Assembly (NCBI RefSeq): GCF_947077765.1
Contig: NZ_CAMTTF010000003.1
Location: forward strand, 558,001-622,000
Reading direction: 5' to 3'
From: Salinibacter grassmerensis
GTDB lineage: Bacteria > Bacteroidota > Rhodothermia > Rhodothermales > Salinibacteraceae
DNA: 64,000 bases
Below are positions 35,197 through 44,440 of this stretch, one piece after another. Positions within the stretch are counted from its first letter, which is position 1. Each line of letters starts with the position of its first letter. The notes under the pieces were generated by a model that saw only the letters and a program-made list of their open reading frames with translations, ran no database searches and had not been told where the DNA came from. Position numbers and translations under genes: made by a program.

Positions 35197-35853
35197 TCAC
35201 TGTTCATCGGCCCGGAGGATTTGTTCAATCTCGTCGGTAATGGCGTCAATCTCGGACTGCGCTTCCTTGTCGCCGGTCTCGTGGACGCTGCTCCCCTCGC
35301 CGAGAGCTCGGGCGTACGCAACGCGCTGGTTCGTTCCGGCATCCAGCCGGCCGAAGGGCGCCTCGTTGACGATCTGCTGGATCTGCTCGCCCATCTTCGA
35401 AGAGCCAGTCGCCCTGGAGATGACGAAGCGAGCATCGGGCCTTCCTTTCGTTAGATCTTGGTGGGCCTTGATGTCATCAACAACCTGCCCGATCCCCTTC
35501 GGGTCCGCCGCTGAAGGTCGCACGGGCACCAGAGTAAGGTCACTGGCCTTGATGGCCGAGACGGTCATCTCCTTCAGCTTTCCAACCGCATCGATGATTG
35601 CAATGTCGAATCCCTCGATGGATGAAAGTTTTTCGTGGACTGCAGGTTGATCTACGCCAATCGTCTCGGGCGCTTGGGACCCACTTTTGGCTGACCAGTC
35701 TCGTACAGTGCCCTGCTGGGGGTCTTGTGGGCCCGCATCCACCAGGAGCGGGCTGTAGCCTCTGTCCTGTAGCGTGACTGCAAGATTGGTAGCGATTGTA
35801 GTCTTTCCAACGTCGTCCTTCCGCTGAACGAGACCAATGGTGGTCATACCCAT
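35197..35853 (-). CDS. ParA-like ATPase with an altered P-loop
   Basis: 218 residues (start at 35853, or two codons later at 35847). The N-terminus GLVQRKDDVGKTTIATNLAV is a ParA/MinD P-loop in which the usual K-G-G-x-G-K-T-T is K-D-D-V-G-K-T-T. The signature Lys and the GKTT part are kept, while the two glycines are replaced by aspartates. Further motifs follow: LLVDAGPQDPQ in place of the usual D-A-D-P-Q, and FDIAIIDAVG as the switch-II strand. It would be a membrane- or DNA-partitioning ATPase. There is no ParB gene or parS-like repeat nearby, so it is an orphan in the region between the tmRNA island and the metal operon. Nucleotide binding may be weakened. Confidence 0.85.
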   Translation of the reverse strand: MGMTTIGLVQRKDDVGKTTIATNLAVTLQDRGYSPLLVDAGPQDPQQGTVRDWSAKSGSQAPETIGVDQPAVHEKLSSIEGFDIAIIDAVGKLKEMTVSAIKASDLTLVPVRPSAADPKGIGQVVDDIKAHQDLTKGRPDARFVISRATGSSKMGEQIQQIVNEAPFGRLDAGTNQRVAYARALGEGSSVHETGDKEAQSEIDAITDEIEQILRADEQ

Positions 35854-36310
35854 ATGGAGGCGTAAAATTTATGATTGTATGCCGACTGGAGGCCGGAGAC
35901 CATGCCACTGCGGGCAGTGTGCTGGGAAGCACTCAGTGGTTTTCTCGGTATGCATTTGTAGCGATACAGGCACTTAACGTACGCTCATTTAATTCCAGCT
36001 GTTCGTTGTCGGAAAACATCGGGGGTCGGGACTAATCCTCGGCTGCCACGAAGTAGCGAAGCACCGGCGCCGGGCTGGACAGAACGGCCCTGCGCAGCGC
36101 CGCGTAAGACTCCTTCCAGCATCGGGAAAACGCCAGTCTACTGCCGCTGAAACCGACGGCAACCGCACCGTTTTGCGAAGATCCAAGAATTGCCTTCCGT
36201 CCGCGCACCTGGCTCCGAGACGAAAGCAAGGGGGTCTCTCGTGCTCCAACTGTGCCGAAGGCGAGGTCCCCGCGAGAGAAAGACTTCCCTCAACAGGATA
36301 GCGTAAGAGC
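35854..36310. other. Intergenic region with one doubtful small ORF
   Basis: 457 bp without a firm gene. The best candidate is a minus-strand frame, 36229-36032, whose last part reads AFSRCWKESYAALRRAVLSS and then PAPVLRYFVAAED. That tail is protein-like, but the start is not, so it may be the end of a decayed gene. The parA-side part (35854-35990) is AT-richer and probably carries its promoter. Confidence 0.4.
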
Positions 36311-36517
36311 ATGACCATTGGTTTGATTGTCGCCCTGTCAGGCACGGTGATTGTTTTCTTCCTCATTGCGCAGGTTGCCACCTATAGCCGACCGCAAGGC
36401 TCCCGTAGCCGGGACGAGGGCATCCTCCGGGAGGTAATGGTGGGGTTTGTCGTCGGCGCTTCGGTGCCTGCGATCGTCATTCTGTCTGTCTTTTTGCTCT
36501 TCGGCCAACTGAGTTGA
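36311..36517 (+). CDS. Small membrane protein, two helices
   Basis: 68 residues. Two hydrophobic helices (IGLIVALSGTVIVFFLIAQV and VMVGFVVGASVPAIVILSVF) are separated by a charged loop (YSRPQGSRSRDEGILR). An ATG at 36311 precedes the first helix directly. No family is recognised. It could be a holin-like or regulatory small protein. It lies in a gene-poor region, so it is less certain than genes elsewhere. Confidence 0.5.
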   Translation: MTIGLIVALSGTVIVFFLIAQVATYSRPQGSRSRDEGILREVMVGFVVGASVPAIVILSVFLLFGQLS

Positions 36518-36791
36518 TCCGACAGAGCCGCTGCCAGCAGCTCGTCGCGATCGGACAGCCAAGTCCCAACGGCCGAGCCGATGGCTGGGCTTCTCTGCCC
36601 ATTCCGGCATGAGTACAGCGTTTGCGGCCCGGAGGACTGCTTCTGTGGAGGGAGGATTCTACTGGGGAAGGGCTCCTTCCCCGATAAAAATGCTTCTTCG
36701 GGTGGACATAGATTTTCTCCTGTGAGGCAATTCCGTTTGCCGCCTACGTTTTGGTCCAGTAACCGACTGCCTCAACCAACCGTTCTCCAGC

Positions 36792-37025
36792 ATGTCTTCC
36801 AGTTCCAGCGGGCGCGACCAGGAGGAAAGCCAGGATTCAGAGGCAGAAAGCAGCCCTGCCGAAGCTAGAGGCGCGATCAGAGACTTCCTCCGGGATCCTA
36901 TGGGCACCGATCTCTTCAGCACCAACGGCAAGGGGTTCCCTATCGGAATGGTTCTTTTCATCCTGAACCTCATTGCTTTGATCGTCGTGATCGCACTTTC
37001 GTTGATCTTTCCGGGCCTGTTCTGA
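36792..37025 (+). CDS. Small membrane protein with acidic head
   Basis: 77 residues. The N-terminal half is a Ser/Glu-rich acidic tail (GRDQEESQDSEAESSPAEAR). It is followed by GAIRDFLRDPMGTDLF and one membrane helix (MVLFILNLIALIVVIALSL) at the C-terminus. The composition is typical of halophile proteins and favours a real gene. The function is unknown. It precedes the 435-bp gap before the end of the efflux operon, on the opposite strand. Confidence 0.6.
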   Translation: MSSSSSGRDQEESQDSEAESSPAEARGAIRDFLRDPMGTDLFSTNGKGFPIGMVLFILNLIALIVVIALSLIFPGLF

Positions 37026-37460
37026 GTGGACCGGTTCTGGTTTCCTCGGCCAGGAAAAATACCCCTTTGCTCCGCGCTTTAGTGTTTTTGGTCTTCATTT
37101 CAGCTTTCGACAACCACCTGTCATCGGTTGTTGTAATCTGAGCCACAGCCTCCCTCCCCAGCGGACCGGGTAAGGTGGAGTTATCCCCCAGGAGCGTGCC
37201 AGGCGACCGTCGCCTCGAACGTCCCGCGTGCAGGGCCCTTGGCGCCGAGGCCAGCGTGCCCCTCGGCAAGTCAGAGGCCACCGGCACCTCCAGCCCATTC
37301 TCCTCAATCGGTGACGCCGGTAGCAAGACAGTTTCACGCGCATGCCCCGTCCCGCGGACCCGGACGGACCGGTGTGAATGGTTCCACGAAGGGGACCTCC
37401 AACTCGCCGGGCACTGTTGCCATCTCAAAGACGGAAGGGCGACCAGATCTGTCAGGAGAT
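37026..37460. other. Intergenic region at the end of the metal-efflux operon
   Basis: 435 bp between the small membrane protein and the stop of the CusA-like gene. A minus-strand frame here (about 37400-37080) reads LLPASPIEENGLEVPVAS and RGTLASAPRALHAG, which is somewhat protein-like, but no matching start or family is visible. I see no clear terminator stem with a U tract. It is most likely decayed coding DNA. Confidence 0.35.
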
Positions 37461-40400
37461 CTAACGTTCGACAGGAGTGGACACGGAATCCTCGTAAGGG
37501 GGGTCGGCCTCCCCTGACCATTCGTTGCCGAACCATGCCCGATTTACAAACACGTAGGCTGCGGGGAGAACCACCAGCGTAAGCAGCGTGGCGCTGAAGA
37601 GCCCACCGACCATCGGTGTGGCGAGCCGCTTCATCACCTGCGCGCCAGTGCCGGTCGAAAACATGAGCGGAAGAAGCCCGAAGAACGTGGTGAAGACCGT
37701 CATAAGCAACGGCCGTACGCGCATCACGGCGCCCTCCTCCAGTGCTGACCGAAGGGCACTGAGGGACGTTAGCCTCCCTTCCTCACGGTACCGCTCGATG
37801 GCCTCGTCGAGGTAGACGAGCATCACGACCCCGGTTTCGGCGGCCAGGCCCGCCACGGCGATCACGCCCACGCCCACAGCGATGCTCATGTTGAACTTCA
37901 GCCCCCACAGAAGCCACGCCGCCCCCACGAGACAAAACGGCAGCAGACCCAGCAAGAGGGCCGCCTTGGCCGCACTGCGAAAGTGCAGGAGTAGCAGCAG
38001 AAAAATGATGGCGAGGGTAATCGGCACCAGCAGTTGGAGGCGCTCATTGGCCCGTTCCATGTACTGGTACTGCCCGCTCCACGTCAGCGAATATCCGGCC
38101 GGGAGGTCCACCTCCTCGCGCACCACCTGCCTGGCCCTTTGTACGAACGAACCGATGTCTGTCGTCTCCGTGAGGTCCACGAACACCCAGGCATTGGGGC
38201 GCGCCTGCTCGCTTTTGATCATCGGCGGGCCCTCCACACGTTCCAGTGCTGCCAGTTGGCCGAGGGGCACCTGTCCACCCGTCGGCAACGGCACGCGCAC
38301 ACTGCGGAGGGCCGGCAGGTTGTCGCGCAGGCCGCGCGGGTAGCGTACGTTCACCGAATAGCGCTCCAGGCCCTCCACGGTTGTAGTCACGGGCATCCCT
38401 CCCACCGCCGTCTGGATGATGTCCTGCACGTCCCCAGTGGTGAGGCCGTAGCGGGACGCCGCGGACCGGTTCACGCTGATGTCGAGGAAGGTGCCCCCCA
38501 TGACCCGCTCGGCGTAGACCGACTGTGTCCCGTCCAGCGGCGACAACGCCCCCTCCACCCGCTCCCCGATCTGCTCTAGCGTAGATAGGTCTGCCCCGGC
38601 AATCTTAATGCCCACCGGCGTCTTGATCCCCGTGGCCAGCATGTCGGTCCGCGCCTCAATGGGCTGGGTCCACGCGTTGGTGAGTCCTGGAATCTGCAGC
38701 GACTGATCCAGCTTGCTAATCAGCTTCTCCTTCGTCATCCCCTCTCGCCACTTGCTTTTTGGCTTCAGAATGATCGTCGTCTCCAACATCGACAGGGGTG
38801 CCGGGTCGGTGGCGGTCTCTGCCCGCCCCGCTTTGCCGAACACCGACTCTACCTCCGGAAAACTCTCGATAATGCGGTCGGTCTGCTGCAGGAGTTCTTT
38901 CGCCTTCTGCGGGGACACGCCCGGCAGGGTGGTGGGCATGTAGAGCAGGTCGCCCTCGTTCAGCGGCGGCATAAATTCCGATCCGATCTGGGGGAACGGC
39001 ACCACCGGCTCCCCCAACGTCATGCGCTGCAGGGGCAGAACGGTGACCCCCAGAATCAGCACGGCCCCCACCAGCACGGTTCCGGGAAACCGCAGCACCC
39101 GCCGAATGACGGGCCGGTAGACACGGATAAAGAACCGGGCGATTGGGTTGTCCGCCTCCCGCCGGATCCGGCCTTTGACGAACGTCACCATGAGGGCAGG
39201 CACCAGCGTCACCGCCAGCAGCGACGCCGCGGCCATCGCAAAGGTTTTCGTGAACGCCAGCGGCCGAAACAGCCGCCCCTCTACCTGCTGCAGGGTAAAG
39301 ACCGGCAGAAAGCTCACCGTCACGATCAACAGCGAAAAGAAGAGACTCGGCCCCACCTCTTTCGCCGCGGCCACCACCGCCTCCACCCGCGTTTCGTTGT
39401 CGAGTTGCGAATGTCGACCTCCGAGCTCTGATGGCTCAGAAATCCCCGGAATCCAGCTGAGCACCCTCCGCACCCCACTCACCTCCCCGTCTTCGGTCTG
39501 CCCATCCTCAATCTGATCATCCTCAATCTGCCCATCTTCTTCTCGCAGCCGCTCGATGTGTTTGTGCGCATTCTCTACCATCACGAGCGACGCGTCCACC
39601 ATTACGCCAATCGCAATCGCAATGCCGCCCAGGCTCATCACGTTCGCATTGATCCCGAGCAGGTACATCACCAGTAGGGACACGACGATGCCCACCGGCA
39701 CCGTCACCAGTGCCACGAACGCGCTTCGCACGTGCAACAGGAACAACATCACGACAACGGCCACCACCAGCATCTCCTCCGCCAGTTGCGTCGTCAGCGT
39801 GCTAATCGCCCGTTCGATGAGGGGCCGCCGGTTGTACTCCGGCTCAATGTAGACGCCCTCCGGAAGGCTCGCCCGGAGCTCCGTAATTCGGTCCTCCACC
39901 CGCTGAATGACCTCCATCGCGTTCTCTCCGGACCGCATCACCACGATGCCGCCCACGGCTTCCCCCTCCCCGTTCACATCCGCGATGCCGCGCCGCAGCT
40001 CCGGCCCCGCCCGCACCTGCGCCACGTCGCCAACCGTGAGCGGCGTTCCCTGATCGGACCGGAGCCCGACGGCTCGGATGTCGCCCATTCCCTCCAGGTA
40101 TCCCTGCCCTCGCACCACAAACTCCCGCTCTCCCATCTCCATGATCCGCCCTCCCACGTCCTGATTGGACCGCTTGAGCGCCCGCCGCACATCCTTGATC
40201 GTCGCGTTGTAGGCCGATAGCTTTTGCGGGTCCACCACCACCTGATACTGCTTCTCGAAGCCGCCGACCGACGCGATCTCGGAGACGCCCTGCACGCCCT
40301 GCAGCTCATAGCGCAAGAAGAAGTCCTGTATCGACCGGAGCTCTGCTAGGTCGTGCCGCCCGGTGGTGTCGCGGACGGTGTACTGGTAGACCCACCCTAC

Positions 40401-40805
40401 ACCGCTCGCGTCGGGCCCCAGCGCTGCCGAGGCCGCTTCCGGCAATTCCTCCTCTACCGTACTCAGCGACTCCAGGACCCGGCTCCGCGCCCAGTAGAGG
40501 TCGGTCCCGTCCTCGAAAATCACGTACACGAACGAGGTCCCAAACATCGAGTAGCCACGCACCGTCTTGGCGTACGGCACCGACATGAGGGAAGTCGTCA
40601 GCGGATAGGTGACCTGCTCCTCCACTACCTTCGGTCCCTGCCCCGCATACTCCGTCTTGATGATCACCTGCGTCGGGGACAGGTCCGGAAACGCGTCTAC
40701 CGGCATGTTAACGGTTGCCCAGGTCCCCCCTGCCGCCAGCAACAGCGTCACCAGCGCCACTAGCAGCCGGTTGTGGGCACTCCATTCGATAATCGATTTC
40801 AGCAC
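37461..40805 (-). CDS. cusA: CusA/CzcA-family heavy-metal efflux RND pump
   Basis: 1114 residues, a full-length HME-RND proton antiporter. Twelve helices are in the usual two blocks. The first helix is followed by the periplasmic head and by the helix-4 GxxxD motif (GIAIAIGVMVDASLVMVENA), with a matching GVGVIAVAGLAAETGVVMLVYLDE in the second half. The three Met residues used by CusA to bind Cu(I)/Ag(I) appear to be kept in LLYMPTTLPG, LSMLETTI and RTDMLATGI, which suggests monovalent metal. A cytoplasmic loop after residue 430 holds a hydrophilic insertion built of five-codon repeats (see 39483-39542). It forms a tripartite pump with the adaptor upstream and the TolC-like protein. Confidence 0.95.
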   Translation of the reverse strand: MLKSIIEWSAHNRLLVALVTLLLAAGGTWATVNMPVDAFPDLSPTQVIIKTEYAGQGPKVVEEQVTYPLTTSLMSVPYAKTVRGYSMFGTSFVYVIFEDGTDLYWARSRVLESLSTVEEELPEAASAALGPDASGVGWVYQYTVRDTTGRHDLAELRSIQDFFLRYELQGVQGVSEIASVGGFEKQYQVVVDPQKLSAYNATIKDVRRALKRSNQDVGGRIMEMGEREFVVRGQGYLEGMGDIRAVGLRSDQGTPLTVGDVAQVRAGPELRRGIADVNGEGEAVGGIVVMRSGENAMEVIQRVEDRITELRASLPEGVYIEPEYNRRPLIERAISTLTTQLAEEMLVVAVVVMLFLLHVRSAFVALVTVPVGIVVSLLVMYLLGINANVMSLGGIAIAIGVMVDASLVMVENAHKHIERLREEDGQIEDDQIEDGQTEDGEVSGVRRVLSWIPGISEPSELGGRHSQLDNETRVEAVVAAAKEVGPSLFFSLLIVTVSFLPVFTLQQVEGRLFRPLAFTKTFAMAAASLLAVTLVPALMVTFVKGRIRREADNPIARFFIRVYRPVIRRVLRFPGTVLVGAVLILGVTVLPLQRMTLGEPVVPFPQIGSEFMPPLNEGDLLYMPTTLPGVSPQKAKELLQQTDRIIESFPEVESVFGKAGRAETATDPAPLSMLETTIILKPKSKWREGMTKEKLISKLDQSLQIPGLTNAWTQPIEARTDMLATGIKTPVGIKIAGADLSTLEQIGERVEGALSPLDGTQSVYAERVMGGTFLDISVNRSAASRYGLTTGDVQDIIQTAVGGMPVTTTVEGLERYSVNVRYPRGLRDNLPALRSVRVPLPTGGQVPLGQLAALERVEGPPMIKSEQARPNAWVFVDLTETTDIGSFVQRARQVVREEVDLPAGYSLTWSGQYQYMERANERLQLLVPITLAIIFLLLLLHFRSAAKAALLLGLLPFCLVGAAWLLWGLKFNMSIAVGVGVIAVAGLAAETGVVMLVYLDEAIERYREEGRLTSLSALRSALEEGAVMRVRPLLMTVFTTFFGLLPLMFSTGTGAQVMKRLATPMVGGLFSATLLTLVVLPAAYVFVNRAWFGNEWSGEADPPYEDSVSTPVER
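39483..39542. repeat. 15-bp tandem repeat inside cusA
   Basis: Four units of 15 bp, imperfect, with CTGCCCATCCTCAAT at 39498, CTGATCATCCTCAAT at 39513 and CTGCCCATCTTCTTC at 39528; the first unit (39483) is more diverged. On the minus strand they encode EDGQI, EDDQI, EDGQT and EDGEV, an acidic insert in a cytoplasmic loop of the pump that is much shorter in E. coli CusA. Confidence 0.85.
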
Positions 40806-40853
40806 AATAAATGACCAGTTGCGTCAACGAGTCAACGACCAGTGGACCTGTTG

Positions 40854-42293
40854 CTAGTGTTGGTGGCCGGCACCCTGCATCGACGTGCTATCGTCCATCG
40901 CCGCCAGTGCGCCGCTTAGCCGCGCCTCCGAATCAATGAGGAACTGCGCGCTCGTTACCACCCGCTCGCCCCCGTCCAGTCCATGGAGCACCTGCGTGCG
41001 TCCGTCCGCCGAGCGTCCCGTATGCACCGGCACCGGCCGGAAGCGCCCGTCCCCGAGCGCCCGAATCACAATCTCCCGCTCGCCGCTGCTTACGATGGCC
41101 GAGGACGGGACGACCGGGCGGGGCGTCGCCTCGCCTCCCGACAGCCGGACTGTCGCGTACATCCCCGGTTTCAGTATCCGATTCGGATTCGGCACCGCAA
41201 TGCGGGCCCGCACCGTGCGAGTGTCAGTGTCCACCTCGTCGTAGATGTACTCGACCCGCCCGGTCACCGTCCGCCCCGGACTGTAAGGCAACTCCACCTG
41301 CGCCCGGCTACCTACGTCGATCCAGGACAGGTCTTGCTCGTAGACGTCCACCATGAGCCAGAGCGGACTCAGGCCGGTGATGTGAAAGAGCGTCTGCCCC
41401 GGCGAAAGCTTTTCTCCCTCCGTGATTTTCTTCGTCGTCACGGTGCCGGTGGACGGGGCAGTAAACGTGAGCGTCCGCATCGGCGTCCGCGTCTCTTCCA
41501 GGCGCTTGATTTGATCCTCGGAGATGTCCCAGTAGCTGAGCCGACGCCGGGCCGCGTCCACCAGTCGCTGGGCGCCGTCGTCCGAGCCAAGCCGGTCGGC
41601 CGTCCGCAACGCGGCCAAGTACTCCTCCTGCGTCGCCACCAACTGCGGACTGTAAAGGTCAAACAAGGGCTCGCCTTTCTGCACCCGCGCCCCCTCGTAG
41701 TCTACGTGCAGCGTCTCCACCCAGCCCCCTACCTTCGGCGCTACCGCCGTCGCAAGGCGCTCGTTGGCCTCGAACCGCCCGGTCGTGCGCACCGTGCGGG
41801 CCAGCGGCTCCACCGCAACGGTCTGTGACCGCACGCCAATGTTCTGCATTGTCGCTGGCGAGACCTTAACCGTGCCCCCCTCCTGCTCGCCTACCGGGGT
41901 CCGGGTCAAATCCATGCCGCAGATGGGGCACTGCCCAGCCTCGTCGCGGACGATGTCTGGGTGCATCCCCCCTTGGTAAACGTACCCGTCCCCATCGGTG
42001 TCGTACGTCGCCAAACCGGCCGCCTGTCCGCTTGAGGATCTGGCCCGGCCCGTGGAGTCGTCCTCCATGGTCATCTCACCGGTGGAGTCGGCCCCCGTGC
42101 CCATCTCGCTGGAGCCATCCATGCTCGCCATGTCGTCGTGGGACGAGTGCGCCGCCGGCTCCACAACGTATGGCCCGCCGTACCACACCACAGCCCCGCC
42201 CCCAACAACGAGGCCGACGAGCAATGCAAGGCCGGCAATCACACCCGTGCTGCTAGCAACTGATCGAACGCTTAACATCATGTCACTTCGCAT
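40854..42293 (-). CDS. cusB: CusB-type efflux periplasmic adaptor with heavy-metal-binding domain
   Basis: 479 residues from ATG 42293 (ATGs at 42281 and 42278 are also in frame). The N-terminal membrane anchor is VIAGLALLVGLVVGGGAVVWY, followed by an acidic, Met/Ser-rich linker. Then comes a heavy-metal-binding domain (YVYQGGMHPDIVRDEAGQCP, ICGMDLTRTP; the M-H-P and C-P-I-C-G-M ligands). After it is the HlyD-like core: barrel-sandwich (RFEANERLATAVAPKVGG), a helical hairpin, and a beta-barrel (GTVTTKKITEGEKLSPGQT). It links the CusA pump to the TolC-like channel and hands metal on. The stop lies 48 bp before cusA. Confidence 0.93.
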   Translation of the reverse strand: MRSDMMLSVRSVASSTGVIAGLALLVGLVVGGGAVVWYGGPYVVEPAAHSSHDDMASMDGSSEMGTGADSTGEMTMEDDSTGRARSSSGQAAGLATYDTDGDGYVYQGGMHPDIVRDEAGQCPICGMDLTRTPVGEQEGGTVKVSPATMQNIGVRSQTVAVEPLARTVRTTGRFEANERLATAVAPKVGGWVETLHVDYEGARVQKGEPLFDLYSPQLVATQEEYLAALRTADRLGSDDGAQRLVDAARRRLSYWDISEDQIKRLEETRTPMRTLTFTAPSTGTVTTKKITEGEKLSPGQTLFHITGLSPLWLMVDVYEQDLSWIDVGSRAQVELPYSPGRTVTGRVEYIYDEVDTDTRTVRARIAVPNPNRILKPGMYATVRLSGGEATPRPVVPSSAIVSSGEREIVIRALGDGRFRPVPVHTGRSADGRTQVLHGLDGGERVVTSAQFLIDSEARLSGALAAMDDSTSMQGAGHQH

Positions 42294-42452
42294 GCGGTAG
42301 AAGTATGCGGTAAAAGAAGTCTCGGAGGGCGGTGTGGGAAGACGCTGGGGGAGCACACATGGGCTTTTTCCGCCCCCTTCGGATTTCCCGCCCTTGATTG
42401 GGCCCGCCTGTAATCGAGCCCGCCTATAACGAAGAACCGCTCAAGTTAGAGC

Positions 42453-43802
42453 TTACTCGGCCGCGCCGGTGAGGTCCACCCGTCCTGCCGCCCGCTCCCA
42501 CTTCGCTTCGGTTTTGAGAAGGCGCGTGTGGACGGACGCCCGCTGAAGCCGGAGCTGAAACAGTGTCCGCTCCGCGTCGAGCAGGTCCAAAAAGTCGCTC
42601 TGCCCAGTCTGGTAGCCGCTGAGGGTCGTTTCGAGGGCGGTTTCGGCCTTCGGAAGCAGCGTCTCATCCAGCAGCGTCAGCTGCTGCTCCCGCCGCTCCA
42701 TCTGCTGTTGAAGGTCGGACAGCCGCGTGCGCAGCTCTAGCCGGAACGAGGCCAGTTCCGTCCTGGCCCGCTGCCGCTCGATCTCCGCTTCCTGGATCGC
42801 TGCCGTCTGTTTACTGCGCCAGAGCGGCACCTTTATGCCGACGCTCAAGGCCAGCGCGTCGCGGCCGTTCATCGCAGGGGTCAGGTCGGCCGGCGCGATG
42901 TCGAAGTACTGCACGCCGACAGTAACGTCCGGCCATTGCTCCTTCTTCGCGAGCTCGGTTTCACGCTCGGACCGCTCGATGCGGCGCTGAATCTTCGTTG
43001 CTTCCGGGCGCCGGTCGAGGGCCCGGGCGGGCTCGACGGGGTCCGTCTCGGGCCGGGTGCCGATCTCGGCCACGGGATCGCGCCGCGCAAGGCCCTCTTG
43101 CCCCGTTAGCCGAGACAGCGTCTGCAGCGCCGACTGCCGGTCGGCCGCTAGCCCTTCGAGGCGCGTCTCCAAACGCTGACGCTCGATCTGGGCCTTTAAG
43201 ATGGCCGATTGTCCCTCTTCTCCGACCTCGTACTGCGAGGTCGCTGCTTGCTCGAACTGCTTCAGATCGGCCTGAAAGCGACGGATGGAGCGCTCATGAG
43301 CCTGCACCCGGACGAGGGTGTAGTAGGCCCGCCGGATGCGAAGGGCAAGGTCCTGCTCAAGGGCGTCCGCATTTGCCGCGGCGACGTCAGCCCCGAGGTC
43401 TGCCACTGTCCGGCGAAGGGAGCGCTTACCGGGAAACGGAATTGCCTGTTGGACGCGCCACTGCGTACGCTGCTCGCCCCGCGCCGTCACAATTGGAAAG
43501 GAGAAGACCGTGCCTCCGACGGTAGGGTGGGGGAGCGCTCCCACCTGATCTCCTCGTTTCTCACGGGCGTCGCTGCGGAGCCGGGCCGCCCGTAGGGATG
43601 GGTTTCCCTGAGCGGCAGCGTGAAACAAAGAATCCAGGCGTAGCGGGGGCGTTGCCGAGGCGTCGGCAGTCGTAGAATCGAGCGGTGTGGGGTCGAGCAG
43701 GGCCGGGGGGACAGTGTTGGGCTGAGGCTGGGCAGCAACGGCCTGTACCAGCAAGAACCCCCACAGGCCTACGGCCCCCATCCAAAATGGGCGACGTGAC
43801 AT
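42453..43802 (-). CDS. TolC/CusC-family outer-membrane efflux channel
   Basis: 449 residues from ATG 43802, which gives a signal peptide (MGAVGLWGFLLVQAVAAQPQ). The longer frame to 43841 is not needed. Two TolC repeats are visible: LDSLFHAAAQGNPSLRAARL with long coiled coils (RRFQADLKQFEQAATSQYEV), and the second half with KEQWPDVTVGVQYF followed by ALSVGIKVPLW. The C-terminal coiled coil ends TLSGYQTGQSDFLDLLDAER. No lipobox Cys is seen, so it is not acylated like CusC. It is the outer-membrane exit of the metal pump; the gap to the adaptor gene is about 160 bp on the same strand. Confidence 0.93.
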   Translation of the reverse strand: MSRRPFWMGAVGLWGFLLVQAVAAQPQPNTVPPALLDPTPLDSTTADASATPPLRLDSLFHAAAQGNPSLRAARLRSDAREKRGDQVGALPHPTVGGTVFSFPIVTARGEQRTQWRVQQAIPFPGKRSLRRTVADLGADVAAANADALEQDLALRIRRAYYTLVRVQAHERSIRRFQADLKQFEQAATSQYEVGEEGQSAILKAQIERQRLETRLEGLAADRQSALQTLSRLTGQEGLARRDPVAEIGTRPETDPVEPARALDRRPEATKIQRRIERSERETELAKKEQWPDVTVGVQYFDIAPADLTPAMNGRDALALSVGIKVPLWRSKQTAAIQEAEIERQRARTELASFRLELRTRLSDLQQQMERREQQLTLLDETLLPKAETALETTLSGYQTGQSDFLDLLDAERTLFQLRLQRASVHTRLLKTEAKWERAAGRVDLTGAAE

Positions 43803-43910
43803 CAATCGGGAATGGCATCGGAACGGGTAGACGAAAACCACACGGAGCCGACGGCGTCCGTGTCTAGTTCCCGGATCGCCGGTGTCAGCTCCGGGAAACC
43901 GATGCCAATG

Positions 43911-44372
43911 CTAACACTGAAAGGTAGCCGTCCAGACGTGAAGGCGGACGGCCATTGAAGAGAGAGGCCCGACCTCAATGTCCCAGACGTTCTCCTCATC
44001 TTCGGGCGCCGGAAGGGACACGGACCCGGCCGAACGGAGGTGCTCAGTACCGACGGTCGCGGGTTGGACCGGCAGGCGAAGGTCGACAATGTCGGTCAGC
44101 GCAGAAGGCGACTCGCAGCACAGAACGTCCGCACAGTCGGTCGTACAGTCCGTCGCATGTCCGTTCGCATGGCCATGACCAGAGGCATGCGCATCACGAT
44201 GTGAGGCGTGCGCGCTGTGATGCATCGGCCTCGCCTCCGCTTGAAGGGCAGGCGGCGACGCGGGCGTCTCCTCCGCGCACAACTGCTGTATCCCCGGAAG
44301 TACAGACCCGGCGAGAAGGGCCACACTGAGCAGCACAGCCCCGATTCGATAAGCAGAGGAGTGTGATTGCAT
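43911..44372 (-). CDS. His-rich secreted metal-binding protein
   Basis: 153 residues, start at ATG 44372, with a signal peptide (IGAVLLSVALLAGSVLPG). The mature part has a dense His patch (MHHSAHASHRDAHASGHGHA) and a Cys set (DCTTDCADVLCCESP) that look like Cu/Ag ligands. The C-terminal part is beta-like (GSVSLPAPEDEENVWDIEV). No enzyme motif is present. It is the first gene of the efflux operon, 108 bp ahead of the TolC-like gene, so it probably buffers or delivers metal in the periplasm, like the unrelated CusF. The role is inferred from composition and position. Confidence 0.75.
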   Translation of the reverse strand: MQSHSSAYRIGAVLLSVALLAGSVLPGIQQLCAEETPASPPALQAEARPMHHSAHASHRDAHASGHGHANGHATDCTTDCADVLCCESPSALTDIVDLRLPVQPATVGTEHLRSAGSVSLPAPEDEENVWDIEVGPLSSMAVRLHVWTATFQC

Positions 44373-44440
44373 AGGTAAGTAAGACGCTCAACCCTCCGCT
44401 GATTGTTTCCTGCAGGACCGCGGAACGAATCTTTTTTCCC

